DNA of 64,000 nucleotides from Candidatus Woesearchaeota archaeon (GTDB lineage Archaea; Nanobdellota; Nanobdellia; Woesearchaeales; GW2011-AR4). The notes beneath the pieces are model-generated. The model did no database searches and was not told the origin of the DNA. It saw only the letters and a program-made list of their open reading frames with translations. The stretch covers positions 1 to 64,000 of the forward strand of contig JACOZN010000005.1 of NCBI GenBank assembly GCA_016181305.1, given 5' to 3'. A program made the translations under genes and the position numbers. Every line of letters begins with the position of its first letter. Position 1 is the stretch's first letter. Positions 32,747-41,893 of the stretch are shown here, in pieces.

Positions 32747-33787
32747 ATGAATTCTCCAAAAGAACTCGGCTTTAGGATGCCTGCGGAATGGGAACCACAA
32801 GAAGCAATCTGGCTTGCATGGCCTCACAACAAGGACACATGGCCAGCTGAAATGCTTATGGAAGTTGAGGATTCCTATGCCAAATTTGTCAAAGTTTTGC
32901 ATACCGGGCAGAAAGTTAAGATTTTGGTTGGCAATCACGATTCTGAATTAAAAGTTAGGGAAAAGCTAAACCAAGCAGGGATAAACCTTTCCCAAATCAT
33001 CCTTTACCAAATTGGCAATCAAGATGCTTGGATTAGGGACTATGGACCGACTTTTGTGGTAAACAACAAAGAAAACAAGCTTGCAATGGTTAAATGGGTA
33101 TTCAATGCATGGGGCGACAAGTACGATGATTTAAAGCCGGACAATGGAATTCCCTATGAAATGAATAAAATAATGAAATTGCCTCTTTTTGAGCCAGGAA
33201 TTGTCTTGGAAGGCGGCTCTATAGAAGCCAATGGCTCTGGGACATTGCTAACAACTGAGCAGTGCCTTTTAAGCAAAAATAGAAATTCAAATCTAAAGAA
33301 AGATGAAATTGAAAAGTATCTCAAAGACTACCTTAATGTTTCCAATATTTTATGGCTCAGGGAAGGGATTGCAGGAGACGACACTGATGGGCATATAGAC
33401 GACATTGCAAGATTTGTAAACCAAAATACAGTGGTTTGCGCCTTTGAAGAAAACGAAAATGATGAAAATCACAGCATTTTACTTGAAAATTATAAGCTGT
33501 TGAGCCAAATGAGAGATGAAAGAGGCAATAAGCTGAATATCATAAAGCTCCCTATGCCTGGCTTTGTTGGAGATGATGAAAGAAGGTATCCGGCAAGCTA
33601 CACAAACTTCTACATTGGCAATGAAGCAGTTGTTGTGTCGATTTTTGGGCATGAGAATGACAGCAAAGCGCTTGAAATACTGCAAAAGCTTTTTCCAAAT
33701 AGAAAAGTCGTTGGTGTAAACTGCAAAGCTATGGCGTATGGATTTGGAGCATTGCATTGTGTAAGCCAGCAGGAACCAAAAATTTAG
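32747..33787 (+). CDS. aguA: Agmatine deiminase
   Basis: The 346-residue enzyme converts agmatine to N-carbamoylputrescine. It has FRMPAEWEPQEAIWLAWPHN at the N-terminus, DAWIRDYGPTFV and GDDTDGHIDDIARF in the core, and the nucleophile Cys in ALHCVSQQEP near the C-terminus. These are all characteristic of the peptidyl-arginine/agmatine deiminase family. It is the last gene of the polyamine set. Together with AguB it makes putrescine from agmatine, so an arginine decarboxylase should exist elsewhere. Confidence 0.95.
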   Translation: MNSPKELGFRMPAEWEPQEAIWLAWPHNKDTWPAEMLMEVEDSYAKFVKVLHTGQKVKILVGNHDSELKVREKLNQAGINLSQIILYQIGNQDAWIRDYGPTFVVNNKENKLAMVKWVFNAWGDKYDDLKPDNGIPYEMNKIMKLPLFEPGIVLEGGSIEANGSGTLLTTEQCLLSKNRNSNLKKDEIEKYLKDYLNVSNILWLREGIAGDDTDGHIDDIARFVNQNTVVCAFEENENDENHSILLENYKLLSQMRDERGNKLNIIKLPMPGFVGDDERRYPASYTNFYIGNEAVVVSIFGHENDSKALEILQKLFPNRKVVGVNCKAMAYGFGALHCVSQQEPKI

Positions 33788-33802
33788 ATAGTTAAAATTT
33801 TC

Positions 33803-34981
33803 CTAGTAAATAACTTTTGCTTCTGCCTTTAATGGCTTCAGCAACCCAGCTTCCTGCCTCAAAATGTCTGCCATGTCGGTTTTCTCCCATGTGAAGTCGG
33901 GGTCTTCCCTTCCGAAATGTCCGTAAGCTGCAGTTTTCCTGTAAATCGGCCTTCGCAGATTTAAATGCTCAATTATCCACTTTGGAGTCAGCTTGAAGTG
34001 CTTCTTGGCAAGCTCGACAATTTTTGCCTCAGGAATCTTGTTGGTGCCGAAAGTATCTATGTTTATTGATGTTGGCTGCGCTATCCCTATGGCATAAGAC
34101 AGCTGTACCTCGCACCTGTCGGCAAGCCCTGCCGCTACAATGTTTTTTGCAACATACCTTGCGGCATAAGCTCCGCTCCTGTCAACTTTGCTTGGGTCTT
34201 TGCCTGAGAAAGCCCCTCCGCCATGCCTTCCAACCCCGCCATAAGTGTCAGCAATTATCTTTCTTCCTGTAACTCCCGAATCCCCCTCAGGCCCTCCAAT
34301 GACAAACTTGCCTGTCGCATTTATGTAAATCTTGGTTTCATTGTCAATCCATCTGCCGCACACGGGCTTGATAACCTTGTCAGTAATCTCTTCCCTCAGC
34401 TCGTCTTCGCTTATCTTGTCCAGGTGCTGTTGCGCGATAACCACCGCGCTAAGCCTTTTTGGCACATTATCATGATATTCAACGCTGACTTGCGACTTGC
34501 CGTCAGGGCCCAAATCCGGAATAATCCCCCTTTTCCTTATCTCAGCGAGCTTCATTGTAAGCTTATGCGCAAGCATGATTGGCAGCGGCATTAGCTCGGG
34601 CGTTTCGTTGCATGCAAATCCGTACATCATTCCCTGGTCGCCTGCGCCTTCCTTGTCAACGCCTTGGGAAATATCCGGAGACTGCCCATGTATGCTTACA
34701 AGCACTCCCGCATCTTCGCAGTCTATCCCGAATTGGGGGTTTGTATAGCCGATCTCTCGTAAGGCTCTTCTTGCAATGCCCTGCACATCTGCGTATCCCC
34801 TGCTTGTGATTTCACCTGCAACAACTACCAATCCTGTTGTTGTAAGGCATTCAACTGCAACCCTGGAATAAGGGTCTTGCACATACAGGTTATCGAGAAT
34901 AGCATCGCTTATCTGGTCGCAAATCTTGTCAGGATGCCCCTCTGTAACAGATTCACTGGTAACATATGTTATATTCGCCAA
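33803..34981 (-). CDS. metK: S-adenosylmethionine synthetase, bacterial type
   Basis: MetK makes AdoMet from methionine and ATP. The 392-residue protein is the bacterial/eukaryotic form: [36 protein letters not shown] and [19 protein letters not shown]. Archaea generally use an unrelated-looking, diverged MAT, so this points to horizontal acquisition. TTG 34981 lies about six bases after GAGGTGG and is preferred as the start; GTG 34990 would have its codon inside that site. It converges with aguA and supplies the SAM needed by speD. Confidence 0.96.
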   Translation of the reverse strand: MANITYVTSESVTEGHPDKICDQISDAILDNLYVQDPYSRVAVECLTTTGLVVVAGEITSRGYADVQGIARRALREIGYTNPQFGIDCEDAGVLVSIHGQSPDISQGVDKEGAGDQGMMYGFACNETPELMPLPIMLAHKLTMKLAEIRKRGIIPDLGPDGKSQVSVEYHDNVPKRLSAVVIAQQHLDKISEDELREEITDKVIKPVCGRWIDNETKIYINATGKFVIGGPEGDSGVTGRKIIADTYGGVGRHGGGAFSGKDPSKVDRSGAYAARYVAKNIVAAGLADRCEVQLSYAIGIAQPTSINIDTFGTNKIPEAKIVELAKKHFKLTPKWIIEHLNLRRPIYRKTAAYGHFGREDPDFTWEKTDMADILRQEAGLLKPLKAEAKVIY

Positions 34982-35128
34982 TTTTACCACCTCGCATCAA
35001 AGAATGTCATTATTGGACGTATTCCGGCTCTGTTTATAAAAACTTTTGTGAAAGAAATATTCCAAAAGGAATAATTTTAAATATAAGTTAGTAATCCTGA
35101 ATAAGCGTGCGAAGGGGGCTTTGCTGGA

Positions 35129-35674
35129 ATGACTTACGAGCTTGAAGAAATCAGGAAAATCAGGAAAAAGCTTGGCATGACTCAGACAGAGCTGGCTAAC
35201 CGCGCAGGAGTTTCCCAGTCGCTTATTGCAAAGATAGAGAGCGGAAAGATTGACCCCACTTATACAAAAACAAAGAAGATATTTGCCGCATTAAGCGAGC
35301 TGGAGAAAAAGGAAGAGGTAAAAGCGGAGCAGCTGATGGCAAGCAGGATTATAAGCGTTGAATCGGGAACCCCAATCAAAGAAGCAATCGGCAAGATGAA
35401 AAAATCCCAAATCTCGCAGCTTCCTGTCATAGACGGCCATAAATTGGTGGGCTTGGTGTCAGAATCAATAATACTTGAGGCTTTGCTTAACCAAAAAGGC
35501 AGTGAAGTCAGGGATGTAATGCAGGAAGCCCCCCCAATAGTGTCAAAAACAACCTCCATGCAGGTAGTTTCAAACCTTTTGAAGTACTACCCAATGATTT
35601 TGGTGTCAGAAGGAGGCAGGCTTATTGGATTGATAACAAAGAGCGATTTATTGGGGAAGCTGTATAAGGGTTGA
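35129..35674 (+). CDS. HTH (Xre-type) transcriptional regulator with two CBS domains
   Basis: The 181-residue protein has a helix-turn-helix at about 5-55 (LGMTQTELANRAGVSQSLIAKIESGKIDP) and two CBS motifs (about 70-180, with ISVESGTPIKEAIGKMKKSQ and GLITKSDLL). CBS pairs bind adenine nucleotides or AdoMet, so the regulator may read energy or SAM status. Such archaeal HTH-CBS proteins are common. It is divergent from metK, 147 bp apart, so SAM control of metK is conceivable. AGGGGG precedes the ATG by about 13 nt, and a TTTTAAATATAAG box lies at about 35075. Confidence 0.88.
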   Translation: MTYELEEIRKIRKKLGMTQTELANRAGVSQSLIAKIESGKIDPTYTKTKKIFAALSELEKKEEVKAEQLMASRIISVESGTPIKEAIGKMKKSQISQLPVIDGHKLVGLVSESIILEALLNQKGSEVRDVMQEAPPIVSKTTSMQVVSNLLKYYPMILVSEGGRLIGLITKSDLLGKLYKG

Positions 35675-35682
35675 AATGATTA

Positions 35683-36453
35683 ATGGCTGACACAGAGTAC
35701 AAAAAGCATAAGAGGACACTGGATAAAATTCTTGCTGTAGAGGAACTGCCAACTCACCAGGAAGTTCTGGAATTGGAATCATTTGAAGACAGCAACCATA
35801 TAACTAATCCTCAATTGAACGTTAGGTTGTTTGGAGCGCCAAAACTCTTCCCTGTTGCATTGTTGCAGGGAAAGGATACGCTGCTTTGGAGAGAGCGTAT
35901 TTACAATATAGAAACAGTTGAATTTGTGGACGCTTTAGCCCGAGAAATAGCGGAATTGAACTTAGATGGCGAGTATCTCGAAGTAGCTGCTGGCAGAGGC
36001 AAGCTAAGCTATTGGCTAAGGCAGAAAGGCATACCAATAAGGGCTACGGATCTTGTTCCGATATCTGAATACGTTGAGCAGCTGGAAGCCTGCTTATCTC
36101 TTAGTAAATACTCCCCTGCATTTGTCTTAACATCTTGGCTTCCACAACAATGTGGATTGCAAAAAAGAGTAGTGGAGACTGAATCCGTAAGGGCTTATAT
36201 AGATATTAGAGGAGACTATCCGGGGATATCCATAGATGATTCAGGAATAAAAGCTTTTACAGAGATGGATTTGGCATCCTTTCTGGTAAAAAATGGGAAA
36301 AAAGACTCTTTCATATTTGAAAATAGAAAAACCAGATGGCATGTAACTACTCCAAAAAAACTCGCAAAATTAGCCTCACCAGCAGCTAAATTCCCTTATA
36401 AAAGAGATGAGGAACCTTATACTAAGCGTGTTTGGGTATGGAAGCGCACTTGA
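35683..36453 (+). CDS. Methyltransferase-like protein of unknown function
   Basis: The 256-residue protein contains YLEVAAGRGKLSYWL (about 105-119), which resembles motif I of class I methyltransferases, followed by IRATDLVP (motif II). The remainder shows no recognised substrate domain. The ending KRVWVWKRT fits a last beta strand. It starts 9 bp after the HTH-CBS gene and is probably co-transcribed. Base composition is more AT-rich than the regulator. Confidence 0.6.
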   Translation: MADTEYKKHKRTLDKILAVEELPTHQEVLELESFEDSNHITNPQLNVRLFGAPKLFPVALLQGKDTLLWRERIYNIETVEFVDALAREIAELNLDGEYLEVAAGRGKLSYWLRQKGIPIRATDLVPISEYVEQLEACLSLSKYSPAFVLTSWLPQQCGLQKRVVETESVRAYIDIRGDYPGISIDDSGIKAFTEMDLASFLVKNGKKDSFIFENRKTRWHVTTPKKLAKLASPAAKFPYKRDEEPYTKRVWVWKRT

Positions 36454-36460
36454 TATTTTA

Positions 36461-37183
36461 TTATACCATCTGCCTTAACTTACCCACCTTCCCAAACCCA
36501 TAAACCTCGTCTTCCACAACATAAACCTCAAAATTGTCCAAGTTCTGCTTGAGGAAAGGGCTCAATATAATATCGCGAAGCAGGTTAGTTCCTTCAATCA
36601 TGGTGTTAAAAGAGGGCTGCGCTATCAGGCACTTGCCTTTGTACCTGCCCTTCAGGAAGCATTTAACCTTCTCAACTCTGGCGCCTTCTTTTAGAGACAC
36701 GGCAGGATGCTCATGCCCGATTATAATAGTAGAAGCCCCCTTTAGGGTTTTCTTGTCTGGAATCTTGTCACCATGTGTTACGAGCACGTTTCCAATAATT
36801 ACATTATCAACAACCTTAACATTCCTTTTCTTAGCTATAGGTCCTAGTATAGTATCATGATTGCCCTTAACAAGCACTATTTCTTGGCAGTGTTTTGCCA
36901 GCAAATCGAGAAACTTAAGCGTATTGCGCCACTCCTGCTCCGATATTGTGCCAAACTCATGCTTCAAGTCGCCATTAATAACTATAGTTTTGATTGTTTT
37001 GCCCTTTAAAGCCTTAAATATGCTACCCATTTTTTTAACCATCTCATCAAACTGCAGCCTTGGCACAAGAATGCCTTGCTTGTTCAGCGCCTCTTCATAG
37101 CCTATATGGGCATCGGCTATTACAAGGGTTGAGTCAAAATACAATGCCAGGTCAACTATTTCGATATTAGGCAGTATCTTCAT
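36461..37183 (-). CDS. COG1407-type metallophosphoesterase
   Basis: The 240-residue protein has the calcineurin-like metal-binding motifs VIADAHIGYEEA (D-x-H), VINGDLKHEFG (GDxxH-like), LVKGNHDTI (GNHD) and VTHGDK with GHEHPA. It belongs to the predicted phosphoesterases related to the DNA-ligase-associated group; substrate is unknown, possibly DNA or a nucleotide. It converges with the methyltransferase-like gene. The start ATG at 37183 follows a short AT-rich region. Confidence 0.85.
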   Translation of the reverse strand: MKILPNIEIVDLALYFDSTLVIADAHIGYEEALNKQGILVPRLQFDEMVKKMGSIFKALKGKTIKTIVINGDLKHEFGTISEQEWRNTLKFLDLLAKHCQEIVLVKGNHDTILGPIAKKRNVKVVDNVIIGNVLVTHGDKIPDKKTLKGASTIIIGHEHPAVSLKEGARVEKVKCFLKGRYKGKCLIAQPSFNTMIEGTNLLRDIILSPFLKQNLDNFEVYVVEDEVYGFGKVGKLRQMV

Positions 37184-37259
37184 ATGCTAAAGAGATACAG
37201 GCAACTATAAATAGTTTAAGATGATAAAAAATAAAGAAAAAGAAAAAAATAAAGCCTGA

Positions 37260-37625
37260 TTAGGCTGTTTCGCCTTTTGCTAGGTCCCAGACTTGCTTCA
37301 GTGCCACAACTATAGTTGCAGGCACAACGAAAGCAAGGATGCTGTTAAAGATTCCCTGCATATACTGGCCTATTACCTTAACTTCCTCCCAGCCCTTAAT
37401 CTGGTCACCGGCAGCATAAGCCACGATTACTATAGAAACAGCTACTAGCAAAAACTCCTTGGTTTCTTTTCCTGACACGTTCAGGAAACCGACAACCAAA
37501 CCAAGCACAACAAGCAATGACTGAAGCCATACTGTTGCATTGCCTAGTTTAGAGGCTGCCAAGCCAAGCACTACTGCTACAATCACTCCAATAATAAAGG
37601 AATAATTGCCTATTTGTTTCTCCAT
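37260..37625 (-). CDS. Small polytopic membrane protein (paralogue of 37968-38312)
   Basis: The 121-residue protein has four hydrophobic helices and shares VVGFLNVSGKET with its divergent neighbour, where the same place reads VVGFLNVTEKET. A strong AGGAGGTGAA site (37631-37640) lies 5 bases before the ATG, and its leader holds a perfect palindrome. Strong ribosome binding is rare in this window, so the protein may be abundant. No family name is recognised. Confidence 0.6.
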   Translation of the reverse strand: MEKQIGNYSFIIGVIVAVVLGLAASKLGNATVWLQSLLVVLGLVVGFLNVSGKETKEFLLVAVSIVIVAYAAGDQIKGWEEVKVIGQYMQGIFNSILAFVVPATIVVALKQVWDLAKGETA

Positions 37626-37967
37626 CTAGTTTCACCTCCTAGTGTGAACTAAAGCCCGAAGCTTCTCCGAGCCCTTAAGCGCTAGGCGCTTAAGGTATAT
37701 ATCTTGAGAATACCCATATATAAAGCTTTCGCAAAACATTAATTTTTAAAAGTTCAATTCTGGCTTTTCTATCTTAAAAAACCATAAAACAGCTTGTTTT
37801 TAATGAATGCAGGCTTATTATTACTTGTTTTTTACCGGATAGTGAAGAATACTAAAAGGTGACTCTCAAATAAAATACCCTATTTTGTTTCCATAAAGCA
37901 AAATTTAAATATAAGTTCAATTATATTGTTTCAAAGGGATTTAAAGATTGGAGGTGGAGGATTAAAA
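37626..37967. promoter_or_regulatory. Divergent regulatory region of the two paralogous membrane protein genes
   Basis: This 342-bp region has no gene. On the minus-strand side are AGGAGGTGAA (37631-37640), a palindrome (37673-37695) and TATA-like TATATAT stretches (37696-37703 and 37715-37723). On the plus-strand side are ATTTAAATATAAG (37903-37915) and GGAGGTGGAGG (37950-37960), which ends 7 bases before ATG 37968. Confidence 0.6.
37673..37695. repeat. Perfect palindrome, 10-bp arms and 3-nt loop
   Basis: CCTTAAGCGC, then TAG, then GCGCTTAAGG. It lies between the probable TATA box (TATATA at 37696-37703) and the ribosome-binding site of the minus-strand gene, so it could be an operator or form a hairpin in the leader. 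Confidence 0.8.
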
Positions 37968-38312
37968 ATGGCAGCAAAGATAGGGCAATGGGCATTTATA
38001 GTTGGTGTGATACTTGCCGTAATATTCGGCTTTCTAAAAGCAGGAAACTGGGCAGGCATTGTTACACTGATATTGGTGGTGGCAGGGCTCGTAGTTGGGT
38101 TCCTGAATGTTACCGAGAAGGAGACAACCCCTTTTTTGGTGGCGTCAATAGCCTTGATGGCGACAAGCGCTGCGAATCTTGAGGTTATAAACGATATGGT
38201 GCCAAATGTCGGCACATGGCTCCAGAACATTGTAGGGAATTTTGCAGTTTTGATTGCACCGGCAGCTGTTGTAGTTGCGCTGAAGGCTGTTTATTCCTTG
38301 GCACAGGACTAA
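37968..38312 (+). CDS. Small polytopic membrane protein (paralogue of 37260-37625)
   Basis: ATG 37968 gives 114 residues with three to four hydrophobic helices. The core GLVVGFLNVTEKETTPFLV aligns with GLVVGFLNVSGKETKEFLL of the divergent partner, and the C-termini align as well (VVALKAVYSLAQ and VVALKQVWDLAK). A very strong GGAGGTGGAGG site precedes it. A longer frame from 37926 would include this site and is rejected. Function is unknown. Confidence 0.65.
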   Translation: MAAKIGQWAFIVGVILAVIFGFLKAGNWAGIVTLILVVAGLVVGFLNVTEKETTPFLVASIALMATSAANLEVINDMVPNVGTWLQNIVGNFAVLIAPAAVVVALKAVYSLAQD

Positions 38313-38314
38313 AG

Positions 38315-38345
38315 CCTTTTTCTTTTTTATTTTCTTTTTTCTTAT
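38315..38345 (+). terminator. T-rich transcription end
   Basis: A run of T-rich sequence (CTTTTTCTTTTTTATTTTC and more) follows the stop of 37968-38312 immediately, the usual form of archaeal intrinsic termination. Confidence 0.5.
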
Positions 38346-38376
38346 CTTATATTGTGCAGCAGCTTAGGCTGCCAAA

Positions 38377-38386
38377 TATATTTAAA
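38377..38386 (+). promoter_or_regulatory. TATA box of alaX
   Basis: TATATTTAAA ends 22 nt before ATG 38409, supporting a leaderless alaX message and that ATG as the start. Confidence 0.55.
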
Positions 38387-38408
38387 CTGGTCCAAAATTC
38401 TTATCAAA

Positions 38409-39116
38409 ATGAAAAATGCGCTGTACATGAATGACTCGTACATGAAAGAGTTCGAGGCTGTTGTTGAAAGCATCAAGGATGGCAAATACATAGTTCTTGA
38501 TAAGACTGCCTTTTACCCAAGCGGAGGCGGACAACCTAATGATACTGGAGTCATGGTGTGCAATAATGAAGAATACCCTGTTGTTTATGTAGGCAAGTTC
38601 TCTGGGGTTATAAGCCATGAGGTTGGCAAGACTGGCTTGAAAGAAGGCGACAAGGTTATTGGGAAGATCGACTGGGACAGAAGGTACAGGCTTATGAGAA
38701 TGCACACTGCTGCCCATATAATAGATGCTGTGCTTTACAATGGGGCAGGGGCTTTATGCACAGGCAACCAGCTTGGAACCGACAAGTCACGAATTGACTT
38801 TTCGCTTGATGTTCTGGACAGGGACAAAATCCAGCAATACGTTGACATATCCAATAGGTGGGTTAATAAGGCAATTGATGTGAAGATTTACTCTTTGCCA
38901 AGGGAAGAAGCTTTGAAAATCCCGGGCATTGTTAAGCTTGCAGGAGCAATGCCGCCTGAGGTTACAGAGCTCAGGATTGTCGAGATTCCGGGCATTGACA
39001 TACAGGCAGACGGCGGAACACAAGTCAAAAATACCTCTGAGATAGGGGAAATAAGCCTTGTGTCTGTTGAGAACAAGGGCAAGAATAACAGGAGGATGTA
39101 TTATACTATAAGCTAA
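38409..39116 (+). CDS. alaX: Alanyl-tRNA editing protein AlaX
   Basis: The 235-residue protein matches the editing domain of alanyl-tRNA synthetase: TAFYPSGGGQPNDTG in the N-terminal beta domain and RMHTAAHII, an HxxxH zinc motif. The second zinc motif, normally C-G-G-T-H, reads DGGTQVKNTSEIG, so both the Cys and the His are replaced. Editing may then depend on altered metal binding. It removes Ser or Gly mischarged on tRNA-Ala. ATG 38409 fits the promoter. A longer frame at 38352 is rejected. Confidence 0.88.
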   Translation: MKNALYMNDSYMKEFEAVVESIKDGKYIVLDKTAFYPSGGGQPNDTGVMVCNNEEYPVVYVGKFSGVISHEVGKTGLKEGDKVIGKIDWDRRYRLMRMHTAAHIIDAVLYNGAGALCTGNQLGTDKSRIDFSLDVLDRDKIQQYVDISNRWVNKAIDVKIYSLPREEALKIPGIVKLAGAMPPEVTELRIVEIPGIDIQADGGTQVKNTSEIGEISLVSVENKGKNNRRMYYTIS

Positions 39117-39201
39117 TTCTCTACATTCCAGTAGTGACAAAATAGAAAGATTTATAAAGAGAGAAATTTATTGGTTTTAGTGTTATTTGTGGGTGGGTTA
39201 A

Positions 39202-40164
39202 ATGCTGTCACGAAGAGAATTTTTGCGGACTGGAATAGGACTAGGATTAATGGCGAGCGGTATAGGGAGTTTGGAGAATATATTATCACCTTCCTATGCC
39301 CAAAGTAGAAGAATTACCTTTGAAGAAGCACGTGCTGATATAAATTTGAGGCAGGGGTACTTTGACCGACTTGTAAAAGAAGAATTTGGTGAAGAAGCTT
39401 CCAGTTTTGTAGACGGGTTTGTTTATGACCACAGTACTAACCTTGCCAGAAATTACGAAGCTCAAACCCGCTTCGAGTCGACTGAGAAAATGATTATTAA
39501 TAAATTAGTGGAAAAAAGCTTACCGAAAGTATTAAATGACCATCGGTTCAGAGATTCAGATAAATCTCAACTTAAAAAGCAATTGGAAGCTGAGGTAAGA
39601 GAGATATTTAGATCTAGTCCAGCATATTCTCGCCTTAAGGAAAGGGCGTACCAAGAATCAAAAAATGCTGAGGAATTTGAGCAAGGAAAAGCTATAACAT
39701 TACCGACTTCTTACCTTGAAAAAAGACCCAAATCAAGAATTTTTGTTTTCAAGCCGATGTTTGAAGATACTGTTACAATTCTTGGAAAATATCCTGCTAC
39801 AGAAGAAGGTTTTAAAAGTAATTTACGACATGAATATAGGCATGCAAAGCAGAAAATAATTGGGATTAAGCTAAGTAATGGTGTCCATCTAATTCCAGAA
39901 TACTTGTCAAGACTTAATCCTAAGATAAGAAAGTTTGCACGCGAAACTGAGGCGTATATACAAGAAGTTGATAACACCCTAAAACTTGGAACAAGTCATC
40001 CCGCGTACAATGAAGCAGTTGCAGTTTTTAAGCAACATTTATTTAAATCTGCCATTGACCCGAGGCAGTATGGTTCAGAAGAAAGAAAAGTAATTGGATA
40101 CATGAATGACGAAATTAGTAGAGCCATGACTAGGCACATATCAGTAAAGCCTTTTACGTTTTAA
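39202..40164 (+). CDS. Tat-exported HExxH protein of unknown function
   Basis: The 320-residue protein starts MLSRREFLRTGIGLGLMAS, a twin-arginine signal (S-R-R-x-F-L) followed by a hydrophobic stretch, so it is probably exported folded. HEYRH at residues 210-214 fits the HExxH motif of zinc proteases, and a downstream Glu (RETEAYIQEVD) could be a third ligand. The rest is helical and charged. No family is recognised. The gene at 41894 also has HExxH and lies on the other side of the GH15-like gene. Confidence 0.65.
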   Translation: MLSRREFLRTGIGLGLMASGIGSLENILSPSYAQSRRITFEEARADINLRQGYFDRLVKEEFGEEASSFVDGFVYDHSTNLARNYEAQTRFESTEKMIINKLVEKSLPKVLNDHRFRDSDKSQLKKQLEAEVREIFRSSPAYSRLKERAYQESKNAEEFEQGKAITLPTSYLEKRPKSRIFVFKPMFEDTVTILGKYPATEEGFKSNLRHEYRHAKQKIIGIKLSNGVHLIPEYLSRLNPKIRKFARETEAYIQEVDNTLKLGTSHPAYNEAVAVFKQHLFKSAIDPRQYGSEERKVIGYMNDEISRAMTRHISVKPFTF

Positions 40165-40180
40165 ATAAATTCTCTTCAAA

Positions 40181-41176
40181 ATGCTAAACCAATCAATCCA
40201 AATCTTGAGGACAATGCAGTATCCAACCGGGCTTTTTGCAGCCAGCAGGATGACTGCCAAGACCGGCTACAACCTTGCATGGATAAGGGACAATGTTTAC
40301 GCTGCAATCGGCTTGGAAGCTGCGCAGAAATACAATATCGCGAGGAAAACTTTGAGGGCTTTGCTGGACATACTTCTGAAGCACGAATACAAGATAGACT
40401 GGGCTATAAAGGAAAAGCCAAAGCACCACTACCAGTACATTCATGCAAGATATGACCCAATCACAATGGAAGAGGTATACGAGCAGTGGGGCAACAAGCA
40501 GAATGATGCAATCGGAGCTTTATTGTTCAAGATAGGTGATTTGGAGGAAAAAGGCATTAAAATAATAAGAAATGAAAATGACTTGAGAATCCTGCAAAAG
40601 CTTGTTTACTATTTGCAAAGCATTGAATACTGGCATGACAGGGACAACGGAATGTGGGAGGAGAATGAGGAATTGCATGCCTCTTCAATCGGAGCATGTG
40701 TGGCTGGACTTAAGAAGATAAGCAAGATTGTTAATGTTCCAAAAGATTTGATAAAGCAAGGAGAAGATGCGCTAAACAATTTACTTCCAAGAGAGTCTGA
40801 AACAAAAGAAGCGGACATGGCTTTGCTGTCATTAATCTATCCTTACAATATTGCATCAAGAAAGCAAAGAGATTCTATTTTAAAGAACATAGAGGGAAAG
40901 CTAGTTAAGGAAAAAGGAGTTATGAGGTATATAGGCGACAAATACCATTACAGAAATGGAGAAGCGCAATGGACAAAAGGATTGCCGTGGCTTGCAATAA
41001 TCTACAGGCAGATGAACAAGCCAGACAAGTATGCTTTTTACATGAGAAAAACGATGGAAGCCATGAATGAGAAAGGCGAACTGCCTGAGCTTTACTATGC
41101 TGACGGCAATGGCTATAATGAAAACTGCCCATTGGCTTGGAGCCAGGCGCTGTTTGTGGCGGGGCTGGGGGGATGA
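40181..41176 (+). CDS. GH15-family glucoamylase-like protein
   Basis: The 331-residue protein is an (alpha/alpha)6-barrel of the GH15/phosphorylase-kinase group: YNLAWIRDNVYA, WGNKQNDAIGALLF, HDRDNGMWEENEELHASSIG (a likely catalytic acid Glu) and a C-terminal PLAWSQALFVAGL. It would release glucose from alpha-glucan ends. It is shorter than full glucoamylases, lacking an N-terminal beta domain. It lies in the glycogen cluster and overlaps the next gene by 4 bp. Glycan specificity cannot be told. Confidence 0.8.
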   Translation: MLNQSIQILRTMQYPTGLFAASRMTAKTGYNLAWIRDNVYAAIGLEAAQKYNIARKTLRALLDILLKHEYKIDWAIKEKPKHHYQYIHARYDPITMEEVYEQWGNKQNDAIGALLFKIGDLEEKGIKIIRNENDLRILQKLVYYLQSIEYWHDRDNGMWEENEELHASSIGACVAGLKKISKIVNVPKDLIKQGEDALNNLLPRESETKEADMALLSLIYPYNIASRKQRDSILKNIEGKLVKEKGVMRYIGDKYHYRNGEAQWTKGLPWLAIIYRQMNKPDKYAFYMRKTMEAMNEKGELPELYYADGNGYNENCPLAWSQALFVAGLGG

Positions 41177-41817
41177 ATATGAAAAATTTGGAAGAAAGGG
41201 TGGATTTCAGAGAAGCAAATGAAGAAGAAGTAGAATTTGCAACACAACATTCAAAAGTCTCAAAACGTTTAAAGCACAACGGATACAGGCTATTTCTTGG
41301 CGAAAAGATTGGTGAACATAGAACTTATGTCTGGCTCGATGACAAGACTGATACAAGTTTTTTAGATTATGGAAGAAGTTTAGTGGATATCCCGGCAAAT
41401 TTATTGACCAGAGTTAAACCATACTTATCTTTAGAATCTCACGAACAATTACAAGAATCTGGACCACTTTTGAATGATTTGGGCACACTAAGTACACATT
41501 TAAACAAGAACATAGTTCTGTATTTTAGGGCACATTCGGCTAAAGGTAAAGATAATGAAACTTTGCAAATCCCAAGAATAGATGAAAGTGGCTCTACTTT
41601 AGAATTCCAAAACAAGGATATTCTAAATGATTTTTTCCAATTGAAAACACAAGTGAGCAGGTGGTGCTTGATGTTGAAATTTAATGCTTACCTAACGACA
41701 CCATCAGAGTTACCAAAAGCTGCTGGCGAAATGCTTGAAGTTTACGACGAAATTGCTAAGAGGTATAATGGTGATTTAAAACAAATAGCCCAACTTAAAT
41801 TTCCATCAAGAGCTTAA
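41173..41817 (+). CDS. Hypothetical protein coupled to the GH15-like gene
   Basis: ATG 41173 overlaps the stop of the GH15 gene (ATGA), giving 214 residues, rich in Glu and Lys, with no recognised motif. It contains GYRLFLGEKIGEHRTYVWLDD and a Trp-rich VSRWCLMLKFNAYLT segment. Translational coupling suggests a link to alpha-glucan use, but it could be unrelated. Base composition is AT-rich. Confidence 0.5.
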   Translation: MNMKNLEERVDFREANEEEVEFATQHSKVSKRLKHNGYRLFLGEKIGEHRTYVWLDDKTDTSFLDYGRSLVDIPANLLTRVKPYLSLESHEQLQESGPLLNDLGTLSTHLNKNIVLYFRAHSAKGKDNETLQIPRIDESGSTLEFQNKDILNDFFQLKTQVSRWCLMLKFNAYLTTPSELPKAAGEMLEVYDEIAKRYNGDLKQIAQLKFPSRA

Positions 41818-41893
41818 AATGCATAATCCAGGACAATCATTGGAAAAATTGTCAAGAAGGGAATTTTTGGAATTTATTTAATCGGAATATTCA

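Noticed and set aside
41819-41881. A 20-codon frame with a Tat-like LSRREFL start as a real gene
   Set aside because: Too short, with no downstream domain in frame. It is mentioned only as a possible remnant.
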